Shown in pieces: positions 1 through 7,810 of a DNA stretch of 64,000 nt. The stretch's first letter is position 1; each line of letters begins with the position of its first letter. Origin of the DNA: Streptomyces viridochromogenes (GTDB lineage Bacteria > Actinomycetota > Actinomycetes > Streptomycetales > Streptomycetaceae); the NCBI RefSeq assembly GCF_001270495.1, contig NZ_LGUR01000118.1:1-64000 (forward strand). Reading direction: 5' to 3'. A program made the position numbers and the translations under genes. Below the pieces are notes generated by a model. It was not told where the DNA came from. It ran no database searches and was given only the letters and a program-made list of their open reading frames with translations.

Positions 1-759
1 CTCGAAGACCCTCCCCGTCACCCCCTCGCTCCCCGCCGAACCCAGCCAGACGACCAGCGGGGAGACGTTCTCCGGAGCCATGGCGTCGAATCCCGCGATC
101 GGGGCCGTCATCGTCTCCGCGAAGGTCCGTTCCGTCATGCGCGTGCGGGCCGCCGGGGCGATCGCGTTGACCTGGACGCCGTAGCGGGCGAGTTCGGCCG
201 CCGCGACCAGGGTCAGACCGACGATGCCGGCCTTGGCGGCGCTGTAGTTGCCCTGGCCGAGGGAGCCCAACAGTCCCGCGCCGCTACTCGTGTTGACGAT
301 CCGGGCGTTCGGCGTACGGCCCGCCTTGGTCTCCGCCCGCCAGTGGGCCGCCGCGTGCTTCAGGGGGAGGAAGTGGCCCTTGAGGTGAACGCGCACGACG
401 GCGTCCCAGTCGTCCTCGTCGAGATTGACCAGCATCCGGTCCCGCAGGAAGCCGGCGTTGTTGACGAGGGTGTCGAGACGGCCGTACGTCTCCAACGCGG
501 CCGCCACCAGGGAGGCCGCCCCGGCCCCGGTCGCCACGTCACCACCGTGCGCGACCGCCGCACCGCCCGCCGCGCGGATCTCGTCGACCACCTGCCGGGC
601 GGGACTGCCGACGGCGGCCGGTGTGCCGTCGAGCCCGACGCCGAGGTCGTTGACGACGACCTTCGCCCCCTCGGCGGCGAACGCGAGAGCATGCGCCCGC
701 CCCAGTCCTCGGCCCCCGCCCGTGACGACGACGACCCGCCCCTCACACATCCGGCTCAT
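1..759 (-). CDS. SDR-family dehydrogenase (Rv3548c-like), 3' end outside the window
   Basis: Short-chain dehydrogenase/reductase, cut by the window edge; about 253 codons are visible. The N-terminus has the NAD(P)-binding motif TGGGRGLG, followed by NNAG, and a YSAAK active-site motif preceded by the conserved serines in IVNTSSGAG. The stretch VVVNDLG after the first beta strand resembles the dehydrogenase domain of peroxisomal multifunctional enzyme 2 and bacterial 3-hydroxyacyl-CoA dehydrogenases of the SDR type, so a hydroxyacyl-CoA substrate is likely. The ATG at 757-759 lies one base from the stop of the next SDR gene, so the two are one transcript. Position in the cluster corresponds to Rv3548c of the M. 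tuberculosis steroid C/D-ring locus. The ATG at 748-750 is an alternative start. Confidence 0.88.
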   Translation of the reverse strand, partial: MSRMCEGRVVVVTGGGRGLGRAHALAFAAEGAKVVVNDLGVGLDGTPAAVGSPARQVVDEIRAAGGAAVAHGGDVATGAGAASLVAAALETYGRLDTLVNNAGFLRDRMLVNLDEDDWDAVVRVHLKGHFLPLKHAAAHWRAETKAGRTPNARIVNTSSGAGLLGSLGQGNYSAAKAGIVGLTLVAAAELARYGVQVNAIAPAARTRMTERTFAETMTAPIAGFDAMAPENVSPLVVWLGSAGSEGVTGRVFE

Positions 760-760
760 G

Positions 761-1501
761 TCATGCCTCCTTGTTGACCGTTGCGGCGTCCAGGAACGCG
801 GGCCGCTCACCCCCGCCGTGCACGAGCAGGCTCGCCCCGCTGATGTAGGCGGCGGCGTCGGAGGCGAGGAAGACGGCGGCCGCGCCGACGTCGGCCGGTT
901 CGGCGAGGCGGCCGAGCGGGACGGTGCGGGAGACGTTCGCGATGCCGTCCTCGCCCCCGTAGTGGAGGTGGGCCAGCTCGGTGCGGACCATGCCGACGAC
1001 CAGCGTGTTGACCCGGACCTCCGGCGCCCACTCCACCGCCATCGAGCGGGCCAGGCTCTCCAGTCCGGCCTTCGCCGCCCCGTACGCGGCCGACCCGGGC
1101 GACGGGCGGCCGCCACTGACGCTGCCGATCATCACCACCGACCCCCGTGCACGCTTCAGGTGCTCGTACGCGGCCAGGGACGCCGTCAGCGGGGCCACCA
1201 GGTTCAGCTCGATCACGCGCGCGTGCCGCTCGGCCTCCGCGTCCGTCAACCGCCGGTACGGTGTGCCACCCGCGTTGTTGACGAGGACGTCCAGGCGGGG
1301 CAGAGCGGCGAAGAAGGACCGTACGCCTTCCGGATCGCGGAGGTCGAGCGGCCTGAACTCGGCCCCGGGCAAAGGCACTTCGGGCTGTCTGCGCGCACAG
1401 ACCACGACGTCCGCACCGGCCTCGGCGAAGGCCCTCGCCGTCCCGGCGCCGACACCGCGCGTACCGCCCGTGACGACCACGACCTTCCCGTCCAGCCCCA
1501 T
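761..1501 (-). CDS. SDR-family oxidoreductase (Rv3549c-like)
   Basis: 246-aa classical SDR. The cofactor motif TGGTRGVG is near residue 11, NNAGG follows around residue 95, and the catalytic serine and YGAAK lie in the centre. The C-terminal HGGGERP resembles the usual SDR end. It is the first gene of the leftward pair (this gene, then the SDR at 1-759), diverging from echA20 across a 54-bp promoter region that holds a KstR2-type operator. In M. tuberculosis the corresponding pair is Rv3549c/Rv3548c, members of the KstR2 regulon needed for breakdown of the last two steroid rings. The exact substrate, presumably a CoA thioester of a ring-opened intermediate, is inferred from context only. Confidence 0.9.
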   Translation of the reverse strand: MGLDGKVVVVTGGTRGVGAGTARAFAEAGADVVVCARRQPEVPLPGAEFRPLDLRDPEGVRSFFAALPRLDVLVNNAGGTPYRRLTDAEAERHARVIELNLVAPLTASLAAYEHLKRARGSVVMIGSVSGGRPSPGSAAYGAAKAGLESLARSMAVEWAPEVRVNTLVVGMVRTELAHLHYGGEDGIANVSRTVPLGRLAEPADVGAAAVFLASDAAAYISGASLLVHGGGERPAFLDAATVNKEA

Positions 1502-1517
1502 CCCCGGCTACCCTTCA

Positions 1518-1534
1518 CCTAACAAACGTTTGGT
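1518..1534. promoter_or_regulatory. KstR2-type operator, site 1
   Basis: Inverted repeat with the perfect 10-bp core CAAACGTTTG at 1523-1532, located between the divergent starts of the SDR (1501) and echA20 (1556). On the minus strand it reads ACCAAACGTTTGTTAGG, which matches site 2 at 7755-7771 at all but two positions. Against the published mycobacterial KstR2 consensus AnCAAGnnCTTGnT it fits 8 of 10 defined bases. Binding by the KstR2 homologue encoded at 6302-6937 is inferred. Confidence 0.75.
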
Positions 1535-1555
1535 GGAAAGGTAGCTGATGCGGCC

Positions 1556-2320
1556 ATGAGTGTCTCCACCTCGTCCCCGGAAAAGGGGACCGGAAAGGAT
1601 GGGATCGCCGTCGTCACGGTCGACTTCCCACCGGTGAACGCCCTGCCGGTGCGCGGCTGGTCCGCCCTGGCGGACGCCGTGCGGGCGGCGGGCCGGGATC
1701 CGGGGATCCGGTGTGTCGTCCTCATGGCCGAGGGGCGCGGGTTCAACGCGGGCGTGGACATCAAGGAGATACAGCGGGACGGGCGCCGTGCGCTGATCGG
1801 CGTCAACCACGCCTGCGCGGACGCCTTCGCCGCGGTGTACGAGTGCGAGGTGCCCGTGGTGGCGGCCGTGCACGGGTTCTGCCTGGGCGGCGGCATCGGA
1901 CTGGTGGGCAACGCGGACGCGATCGTGGCGAGCGAGGACGCCACCTTCGGGCTGCCGGAGCTGGACCGTGGAGCGCTGGGCGCGGCCACCCACCTGGCCC
2001 GGCTGGTGCCCCAGCACCTGATGCGCGCGTTGTACTACACCTCGCGCACGGCGAGCGCGGCCGAGCTGCACGCGCACGGCTCGGTGTGGCGGGTGGTGCC
2101 GGGCGAGGAACTACGGGCCGCAGCGCTGGAGTTGGCTCGTGAGATCGCCGCGAAGGACGGGCAGCTGCTGCGTCTGGCCAAGGCGGCCATCAACGGCATC
2201 GACCCCGTCGACGTACGCCGCAGCTACCGCTTCGAACAGGGCTTCACCTTCGAGGCCAACCTCAGCGGGGTCGCCGACCGAGTCCGAGACACCTTCGGCG
2301 ACGGGCAGGAGGGGGCGTAG
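1556..2320 (+). CDS. echA20: EchA20-like crotonase, steroid D-ring hydrolase
   Basis: 254-aa crotonase-fold protein. GFNAGVDIKEI (about residues 64-74) and GFCLGGGIGL (about 105-114) give the CoA-binding site and oxyanion hole. In M. tuberculosis EchA20 opens steroid ring D of a bicyclic CoA thioester (HIEC-CoA) by hydrolysis rather than hydrating an alkene, giving the substrate of IpdAB. Assignment rests on crotonase features plus the exact gene order echA20-ipdA-ipdB-ipdC. The ATG at 1556 follows GAAAGG. The TAG stop shares a base with the GTG start of ipdA, so the rightward operon is translationally coupled. A generic enoyl-CoA hydratase cannot be excluded from sequence alone. Confidence 0.85.
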   Translation: MSVSTSSPEKGTGKDGIAVVTVDFPPVNALPVRGWSALADAVRAAGRDPGIRCVVLMAEGRGFNAGVDIKEIQRDGRRALIGVNHACADAFAAVYECEVPVVAAVHGFCLGGGIGLVGNADAIVASEDATFGLPELDRGALGAATHLARLVPQHLMRALYYTSRTASAAELHAHGSVWRVVPGEELRAAALELAREIAAKDGQLLRLAKAAINGIDPVDVRRSYRFEQGFTFEANLSGVADRVRDTFGDGQEGA

Positions 2321-3156
2321 TGAGTGACAAGACGATGACCGCCGACGAGGTCGTCTCCCGGCTGCACAGCGGCATGACCCTCGGCATCGGCGGCTGGGGC
2401 TCGCGCCGCAAACCGATGGCCCTGGTCAGGGCCCTGCTCCGGTCCGGCCTCACCGACCTCACCGTCGTCTCGTACGGCGGCCCGGACGTCGGCATGCTGG
2501 CCGCCGCCGGGCGGATCCGAAGGCTCGTCGCCGCCTTCGCCACGCTGGACTCCATCCCCCTGGAACCGCACTATCGCGCGGCCCGCGAACGTGGCGCCTT
2601 CGAGCTGATGGAGGTCGACGAGGCGATGTTCATGTGGGGACTTCGCGCCGCCGCGAACCGACTGCCGTTCCTGCCGGTGCGGGCCGGGATCGGGTCGGAC
2701 GTGATGCGGGTCAACCCCGGCCTGGGGACGGTGACTTCGCCGTACGACGACGGGGAGACGTTCGTGGCCATGCCCGCCCTGCGGCTCGACGCGGCCCTGG
2801 TCCACGTCAACCGTGCCGACCGGCTGGGCAACGGGCAGTATCTGGGCCCCGACCCCTACTTCGACGACCTCTTCTGCGAGGCGGCGGACACGGCGTACCT
2901 CTCGTGCGAACGCATCGTCGACACGGCCGAGTTGACGAAGGACGCCGCACCGCAGTCGCTGCTGATCAAGCGGCACACGGTGACGGGGGTCGTCGAGGCC
3001 CCGAACGGCGCGCACTTCACGTCCTGTGCCCCCGACTACGGCCGGGACGAGGCCGTCCAGAAGACGTATGCGACGACGCCCTGGCCCCAGTTCGCGGCGC
3101 GGTTCCTCGGCGGGGACGAGCAGGCGTACCAGTCGGCGATCAGGGAGGGGTCATGA
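2320..3156 (+). CDS. ipdA: IpdA, CoA-transferase-family ring C hydrolase, alpha subunit
   Basis: 278-aa family I CoA-transferase alpha-type subunit, starting at a GTG that overlaps the echA20 stop by one base. The N-terminal GMTLGIGGWGSRRKP is the conserved CoA-transferase glycine loop. The ELMEVDEAMFMWGLRAA region lies where IpdA has its conserved catalytic glutamate. In mycobacteria and Rhodococcus IpdAB is not a transferase: it hydrolytically opens the last steroid ring (COCHEA-CoA). It overlaps ipdB by 4 bp (ATGA), as expected for an obligate heterodimer. Family and context agree. Which glutamate is catalytic here was inferred from the local motif, not from an alignment. Confidence 0.87.
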   Translation: MSDKTMTADEVVSRLHSGMTLGIGGWGSRRKPMALVRALLRSGLTDLTVVSYGGPDVGMLAAAGRIRRLVAAFATLDSIPLEPHYRAARERGAFELMEVDEAMFMWGLRAAANRLPFLPVRAGIGSDVMRVNPGLGTVTSPYDDGETFVAMPALRLDAALVHVNRADRLGNGQYLGPDPYFDDLFCEAADTAYLSCERIVDTAELTKDAAPQSLLIKRHTVTGVVEAPNGAHFTSCAPDYGRDEAVQKTYATTPWPQFAARFLGGDEQAYQSAIREGS

Positions 3157-3896
3157 CGGAGGTCCCCCGCCCGCCCCTTCTCCCGCCCACCCGCGCCGAG
3201 TACTGCGTGATCGCCTGTGCCGAGGCCTGGCGCGACGCCGGTGAGATCCTGGCGAGCCCGATGGGCCTGATCCCGTCCGTGGGGGCCCGGCTGGCGCGGC
3301 TCACCTTCGCGCCGGACCTGCTGCTGACCGACGGCGAGGCGCTGGTCGTCCGCCCGGACGGGACGGCCGAGGGCTGGCTGCCGTACCGGCAACACCTGGC
3401 CCTGGTCACCGGTGGTCGGCGGCACGTGATGATGGGGGCGAGCCAGATCGACCGCTTCGGCAACCAGAACATCTCGTGCATCGGCGACTGGGAACGGCCG
3501 AAGCGGCAGCTGCTGGGGGTGCGGGGCGCGCCGGTCAACACCCTCAACAATCCGACCAGTTACTGGGTCCCGAGGCATTCGCGGCGGGTGTTCGTAGAGA
3601 AGGTCGACATGGTGTGCGGGGTGGGCTACGACCACGCGGGCGACGCCCGATACCACCGCATCCCCCGTGTCGTCTCCGACCTCGGCGTCTTCGACTTCGC
3701 CACGCCCGACCACGCGATGCGGCTGGCGTCGCTCCATCCGGGCGTCACCGTGGAGCAGGTCAGGGAGGCGACCGCGTTCGACCTCGTCGTCCCCGGCGAC
3801 GTGCCGCAGACCCGTGAACCCACGGCCGACGAGCTGCGCCTCATCCGCGAGGTCGTCGACCCGGCGAACCTCCGCGCCCGGGAGGTCGGTGCGTGA
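3153..3896 (+). CDS. ipdB: IpdB, CoA-transferase-family ring C hydrolase, beta subunit
   Basis: 247-aa partner of IpdA. MGLIPSVGARLARLTFAPDLLLTDG in its first third and the GASQIDRFGNQNIS segment (about residues 91-104) are typical of the beta subunit of family I CoA-transferases. The start ATG lies inside the ipdA stop (ATGA), and the stop overlaps the following gene (TGATG), so ipdA, ipdB and ipdC should be made in fixed ratio. The ORF covers the usual IpdB length with no visible break. Cytosolic. Role: second subunit of the ring-C-opening hydrolase. Confidence 0.87.
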   Translation: MTEVPRPPLLPPTRAEYCVIACAEAWRDAGEILASPMGLIPSVGARLARLTFAPDLLLTDGEALVVRPDGTAEGWLPYRQHLALVTGGRRHVMMGASQIDRFGNQNISCIGDWERPKRQLLGVRGAPVNTLNNPTSYWVPRHSRRVFVEKVDMVCGVGYDHAGDARYHRIPRVVSDLGVFDFATPDHAMRLASLHPGVTVEQVREATAFDLVVPGDVPQTREPTADELRLIREVVDPANLRAREVGA

Positions 3897-4939
3897 TGGA
3901 GACGCCGCTGACCCGGCTGGTCGGGGTCCGCCACCCGATCGTGCAGACGGGGATGGGCTGGGTGGCCGGCCCACGGCTGGTCTCGGCGACGGCGAACGCG
4001 GGTGCCCTGGGCATCCTGGCCTCCGCGACGATGACCGTCGACCGGCTGCGTGCGGCGATACGCGAGGTCAAGTCCCGTACGGACGCTCCGTTCGGCGTGA
4101 ATCTGCGCGCGGACGCCTCGGACGCCGGCGACCGGGTCCGCGTCATGATCGACGAGGGGGTGCGCGTCGCGTCCTTCGCCCTCACGCCCTCCCCCGAGCT
4201 GATCACGGAGCTCAAGGAGGCGGGCGTGATCGTCGTCCCCTCGATCGGCGCCCGGCGGCATGCCGAGAAGGTCGCTGCCTGGGGCGCGGACGCGGTGATC
4301 GTGCAGGGCGGCGAGGGCGGCGGGCACACGGGCGAGGTGGCGACGACGGTGCTGTTGCCGCAGGTGGTCGACGCCGTGGACATACCGGTCGTGGCGGCGG
4401 GCGGCTTCTTCGACGGCCGGGGGCTGGTCGCGGCGCTGGCCTACGGGGCGGCGGGGGTCGCGATGGGCACGCGGTTCCTGCTCACCTCGGACTCGACGGT
4501 GCCGGACGCGGTGAAGGCACGGTATCTGGCGGCGACGGTCAAGGACGTGACGGTGACCCGGGCGGTCGACGGCCTGCCGCACCGGATGCTCCGCACGGAA
4601 CTGGTCGACGCCCTGGAGCGGTCCGGCCGTGCGCGGACTCTCTTCCAGGCGGTCCGCAGGGCGGCGGGCTTCCGGAAGCTGTCCGGCGCGGGTTGGCTCC
4701 GCATGCTCCGGGACGGTCGCGCGCTCAGGCACGGCAAGGACCTGACCTGGAGCCAGGTCCTGCTCGCCGCGAACACGCCGATGCTGCTGAAGGCGTCCAT
4801 GGTGGACGGCCGTACGGATCTCGGGGTGATGGCGTCCGGGCAGGTCGCCGGGGTGATCGACGACCTGCCGTCGTGCGGGGAGCTGGTGGAGCGGATCATG
4901 AAGGAGGCAGAGGAGGTGCGGGCACGCCTCGCGCGGTGA
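3896..4939 (+). CDS. ipdC: IpdC, FMN-dependent nitronate-monooxygenase-family reductase
   Basis: 347-aa TIM-barrel flavoprotein of the nitropropane dioxygenase (NPD) family. QTGMGWVAGPRLVSATANAG at the N-terminus, VQGGEGGGHTG around residue 140 and VAAGGFFDGRGL around 165 are the family's FMN-phosphate-binding loops. IpdC is required for steroid C/D-ring catabolism in Rhodococcus and mycobacteria, where it acts on a hydroxylated HIP-CoA intermediate rather than on nitronates. The ATG at 3896 overlaps the ipdB stop; a GTG one codon earlier (3893) is possible. It is the last gene of the echA20 operon and converges on fadA6. Confidence 0.85.
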   Translation: METPLTRLVGVRHPIVQTGMGWVAGPRLVSATANAGALGILASATMTVDRLRAAIREVKSRTDAPFGVNLRADASDAGDRVRVMIDEGVRVASFALTPSPELITELKEAGVIVVPSIGARRHAEKVAAWGADAVIVQGGEGGGHTGEVATTVLLPQVVDAVDIPVVAAGGFFDGRGLVAALAYGAAGVAMGTRFLLTSDSTVPDAVKARYLAATVKDVTVTRAVDGLPHRMLRTELVDALERSGRARTLFQAVRRAAGFRKLSGAGWLRMLRDGRALRHGKDLTWSQVLLAANTPMLLKASMVDGRTDLGVMASGQVAGVIDDLPSCGELVERIMKEAEEVRARLAR

Positions 4940-4942
4940 CCG

Positions 4943-4995
4943 CTACACCCGCTCGACGATCGTCACGTTCGCCTGCCTCCGCCCCCACACATCGG
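4943..4995 (-). pseudogene. Duplicated remnant of the fadA6 3' end
   Basis: Bases 4950-4976 repeat 5107-5133 (the last codons of fadA6) at 26 of 27 positions, offset by 157 bp. On the minus strand the remnant reads QANVTIVERV and its own TAG, compared with QANVTIVERL and TGA in the live gene. Further upstream the copy is out of frame by an indel. It looks like a decayed tandem duplication of the thiolase tail, and it now forms most of the gap between convergent ipdC and fadA6. Confidence 0.7.
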
Positions 4996-5099
4996 CACCA
5001 TCCCCGACGGCCCCCTCGCACCCCTCGGCCCCAGAGGGCCTCACGGGCTTCGGAGCCTGCGCCGGACTCCGTCCGCCGAAGTGGGTGGTCCCGCCACCG

Positions 5100-6257
5100 T
5101 CAAAGTCGCTCAACGATCGTCACGTTCGCCTGCCCGCCGCCCTCGCACATCGTCTGAAGCCCGAACCGGCCCCCGATGCGCTCCAGCTCGTGCAGCAGAG
5201 TCGTCATCAGCTTCACTCCGGTCGCGCCCAGCGGATGGCCCAGCGCGATCGCGCCCCCGTTGACGTTGACCTTGTCAGGATCCGCGCCGGTCTCCTTCAG
5301 CCAGGCCAGGACGACCGGCGCGAACGCCTCGTTGATCTCGACCAGGTCGATGTCTTCGATCGTCATGCCGGTCTTCTTCAGGGCGTGGGCGGTGGCCGGT
5401 ATGGGTGCGGTGAGCATGCGGATGGGGTCCTCGCCGCGCACCGAGAGATGGTGCACCCGGGCCCGCGGAGTGAGCCCGTGTTCGCGCACCGCCCGCTCCG
5501 AGGCCAGCAGCATCGCCGCCGCGCCGTCGGAGACCTGGGAGGAGCAGGCGGCGGTGATCGTGCCGCCGTCGATGACCGGCTTCAGCCCGGCCATCTTCTC
5601 CAGGGAGGTGTCCCGGCGCGGCCCCTCGTCGACCCCGACCTGGCCGTACGCCACCACCTCCCGCTCGAAGCGCCCCTCGTCGATCGCCCGCAACGCCCGC
5701 CGGTGCGAGCGCAGCGCGAACTCCTCCTGGTCCTGCCGGCTGATCCCCCACTTCGCGGCGATCATCTCGGCGCCGGCGAACTGGTTGACCGGCTTCTGCC
5801 CGTACCGGGCCTGCCAGCCCTCGCTGCCCGCGAAGGGGCCCGCCGTGAGGCCGAGCGGTTCGGCGGCCTGACGGGTGGCGAAGGCGATGGGGATCATGGA
5901 CATGTTCTGCACGCCGCCCGCGACCACGAGGTCCTGGGTGCCGGACAGCACGCCCTGCGCCGCGAAGTGCACGGCCTGCTGCGAGGAGCCGCACTGCCGG
6001 TCCACGGTCACGCCCGGCACCTCCTCGGGCAGCCCCGCCGCCAGCCAGCAGGTCCGCGCGATGTCCCCGGCCTGCGGCCCGACGGCGTCCAGGCAGCCGA
6101 AGACGACGTCCTCGACGGCGGCCGGGTCCATGCCGGCCCGCCCGACCAGCTCCTTCAGGACATGCGCGCCCAGGTCGGCCGGGTGGACGGCGCTCAGTCC
6201 TCCCCCTCGCCGTCCTACGGGCGTACGGACCGCTTCGACGATGTAGGCCTCGGCCAT
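5100..6257 (-). CDS. fadA6: FadA6-like acetyl-CoA acetyltransferase (thiolase)
   Basis: 385-aa degradative thiolase. The nucleophile is Cys89 in DRQCGSSQQA. The C-terminal pair is His341 in LGHPLGATG and Cys371 in CEGGGQANV, so the full Cys-His-Cys set is present. In the KstR2 pathway FadA6 removes acetyl-CoA from the ring-opened beta-ketoacyl-CoA after IpdAB. The gene is the last of the leftward transcript ipdF-kstR2-fadA6, 44 bp after kstR2. Length is normal. A diverged duplicate of its last codons lies just downstream at 4943-4995. Confidence 0.88.
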   Translation of the reverse strand: MAEAYIVEAVRTPVGRRGGGLSAVHPADLGAHVLKELVGRAGMDPAAVEDVVFGCLDAVGPQAGDIARTCWLAAGLPEEVPGVTVDRQCGSSQQAVHFAAQGVLSGTQDLVVAGGVQNMSMIPIAFATRQAAEPLGLTAGPFAGSEGWQARYGQKPVNQFAGAEMIAAKWGISRQDQEEFALRSHRRALRAIDEGRFEREVVAYGQVGVDEGPRRDTSLEKMAGLKPVIDGGTITAACSSQVSDGAAAMLLASERAVREHGLTPRARVHHLSVRGEDPIRMLTAPIPATAHALKKTGMTIEDIDLVEINEAFAPVVLAWLKETGADPDKVNVNGGAIALGHPLGATGVKLMTTLLHELERIGGRFGLQTMCEGGGQANVTIVERL

Positions 6258-6301
6258 GGCAACTCCCTCACAGATAAGGGCACTTCGACAGCTTTCGACG
6301 G

Positions 6302-6937
6302 CTATTCACGTACGGCGATCCCGTCCAGCACCATCGACAGGTACTGCCGGGCGATCTCCTCCGGGCTGTGCTGTCCGCCGGGCCGGTACCAGGACGCGGC
6401 GACCCACACCGTGTCCCGCACGAACCGGTAGGTGAGCCGGACGTCGAGGTCGGACCGGAACACCCCGGCCGCCACCCCGCGCTCCAGCGTGGACAGCCAC
6501 GCCTTCTCGAACCTGAGCTGCGACTCGGCGAGGAACGCGAACCGCTCCTGCGCGACGAGCTGCCGGTTCTCCTTCTGGTAGATCGCGACGGCGGCACGGT
6601 GCCGGTCGATCTCCCGGAACGACTCGGTGACCAGCGCCTCCAGCGTCTCGCGCGGGTCCAGCTCGGCCTCCAGGACGGCGTCGTAGCCGCCCCACAGCTC
6701 GTCGAGGAAGGAGCGCAGGATCTCTTCGAGCATCGACTCCTTGGAGTCGAAGTGGTAGTAGAGGCTGCCCGCGAGCATGCCCGCGTGGTCGGCGATCTTG
6801 CGTACGGTGGTGGCGTTGTAGCCCTGCTCGGCGAAGACCTCGGCGGCGGTGTCGAGGAGTTCACGGCGGCGCGCCTGAGCGGCGGCGGCCGCGGGCTTTC
6901 CGCTGGCGGTCACCTGGGGCTTCTTCTTGGTCGGCAC
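6302..6937 (-). CDS. kstR2: KstR2-like TetR-family repressor
   Basis: 211-aa TetR regulator. The N-terminal DNA-binding domain has the helix-turn-helix in TTVRKIADHAGMLAGSLYYHF (about residues 43-63). The ligand domain contains YRFVRDTVWVAASWYRPGG, very close to the corresponding stretch of mycobacterial KstR2. KstR2 represses the C/D-ring genes and is released by HIP-CoA. A basic, alanine-rich leader of about 20 residues precedes the HTH. It lies 15 bp downstream of ipdF in an operon whose promoter carries operator site 2, so autoregulation is expected. The KstR2 assignment combines sequence similarity with the conserved neighbourhood. Confidence 0.87.
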   Translation of the reverse strand: MPTKKKPQVTASGKPAAAAAQARRRELLDTAAEVFAEQGYNATTVRKIADHAGMLAGSLYYHFDSKESMLEEILRSFLDELWGGYDAVLEAELDPRETLEALVTESFREIDRHRAAVAIYQKENRQLVAQERFAFLAESQLRFEKAWLSTLERGVAAGVFRSDLDVRLTYRFVRDTVWVAASWYRPGGQHSPEEIARQYLSMVLDGIAVRE

Positions 6938-6952
6938 GGGTCCATTGTCGTC

Positions 6953-7738
6953 CTAGGCATGCTGGCTGCTGACGGAGACGATCTCTCCCGTCATGTACGA
7001 GGAGTAGTCCGAGGCCAGGAAGACGATCACGTTGGCCACCTCCCAGGGCTCGGCGTACCGGCCGAAGGCCTCGCGCGCGGTCAGCTCCTCCAGAAGTTCG
7101 GGGGTCGTCACCTTCGCGAGGTGGGGATGCACGGCGAGGCTCGGGGAGACGGCGTTGACCCGCACCCCGTACTCGGCCGCCTCGATAGCGGCGCACCTGG
7201 TCAGCGCCATCACGCCCGCCTTCGCGGCGGCGTAGTGCGCCTGTCCGGCCTGGGCGCGCCAGCCGACGACAGAGGCGTTGTTGACGATCACGCCGCCGGT
7301 CTCGCGCATCCGGCGGAGGGCGGCCCGGGTGCATCTGAAGGTGCCGTTCAGGGTCACGTCGAGGACCTTCGACCACTGTTCGTCGGTCATGTCTACGAGG
7401 GGTGAAGTCCCGCCGAGACCGGCGTTGTTGACGACGACGTCAAGCCGTCCGTGCTCGGACACAGCCGCGTCGAACAGCGCCCGCACCCGCGTCTCGTCGG
7501 TCACGTCGCAGGGCAGCGCGGCCACCGACTCCGCGCCGAACTCCCCGGCCAGCTCCGCCTCACACTCTTTCAGTCGCCGCGCGTGCGCGTCGCTGATCAG
7601 CACGCGCGCGCCCTCTTCGAGGAAGCGGCGGGCGGTCGCGCCGCCGATGCCCGCGCCGGCCGCCGCGGTGATGACGGCTGTGCGCCCGCGGAGCAGTCCG
7701 TGCCCGGGAACGTACGTCGGCACCTCGACGGTTGTCAT
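6953..7738 (-). CDS. ipdF: IpdF-like SDR, 5-hydroxy-HIP-CoA dehydrogenase
   Basis: 261-aa SDR with the cofactor loop TAAAGAGIGGATARRF, NNAG near residue 100, the catalytic serine in VIVNNASVVGWR and YAAAK. The alanine-rich glycine loop and the C-terminal MTGEIVSVSSQHA match the IpdF type. In M. tuberculosis IpdF oxidises the 5-hydroxyl of 5OH-HIP-CoA. It is the first gene of the leftward operon ipdF-kstR2-fadA6 and diverges from the acyl-CoA dehydrogenase gene at 7811. Operator site 2 begins 17 bp upstream of its start, so the leader is very short and the repressor would cover the promoter. Confidence 0.85.
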   Translation of the reverse strand: MTTVEVPTYVPGHGLLRGRTAVITAAAGAGIGGATARRFLEEGARVLISDAHARRLKECEAELAGEFGAESVAALPCDVTDETRVRALFDAAVSEHGRLDVVVNNAGLGGTSPLVDMTDEQWSKVLDVTLNGTFRCTRAALRRMRETGGVIVNNASVVGWRAQAGQAHYAAAKAGVMALTRCAAIEAAEYGVRVNAVSPSLAVHPHLAKVTTPELLEELTAREAFGRYAEPWEVANVIVFLASDYSSYMTGEIVSVSSQHA

Positions 7739-7754
7739 AGCAGCACGCTAACCT

Positions 7755-7771
7755 ACCAAACACTTGTTAGG
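7755..7771. promoter_or_regulatory. KstR2-type operator, site 2
   Basis: ACCAAACACTTGTTAGG between divergent ipdF (start 7738) and the acyl-CoA dehydrogenase (start 7811). It matches 9 of the 10 defined positions of the mycobacterial KstR2 consensus AnCAAGnnCTTGnT and is nearly identical to site 1 read on the minus strand. Finding the same 17-mer in both divergent promoter regions of the cluster, and noticing no other copy in it, supports a real operator. Confidence 0.78.
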
Positions 7772-7810
7772 GAAGAAGTCGCAGGGAAGCCCGTAGGGAG
7801 GGAAGCGACC

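Noticed and set aside
3896..4939. Calling this gene a nitronate monooxygenase
   Set aside because: The fold is NPD-type, but the echA20-ipdA-ipdB-ipdC order makes the steroid-pathway IpdC role far more likely.
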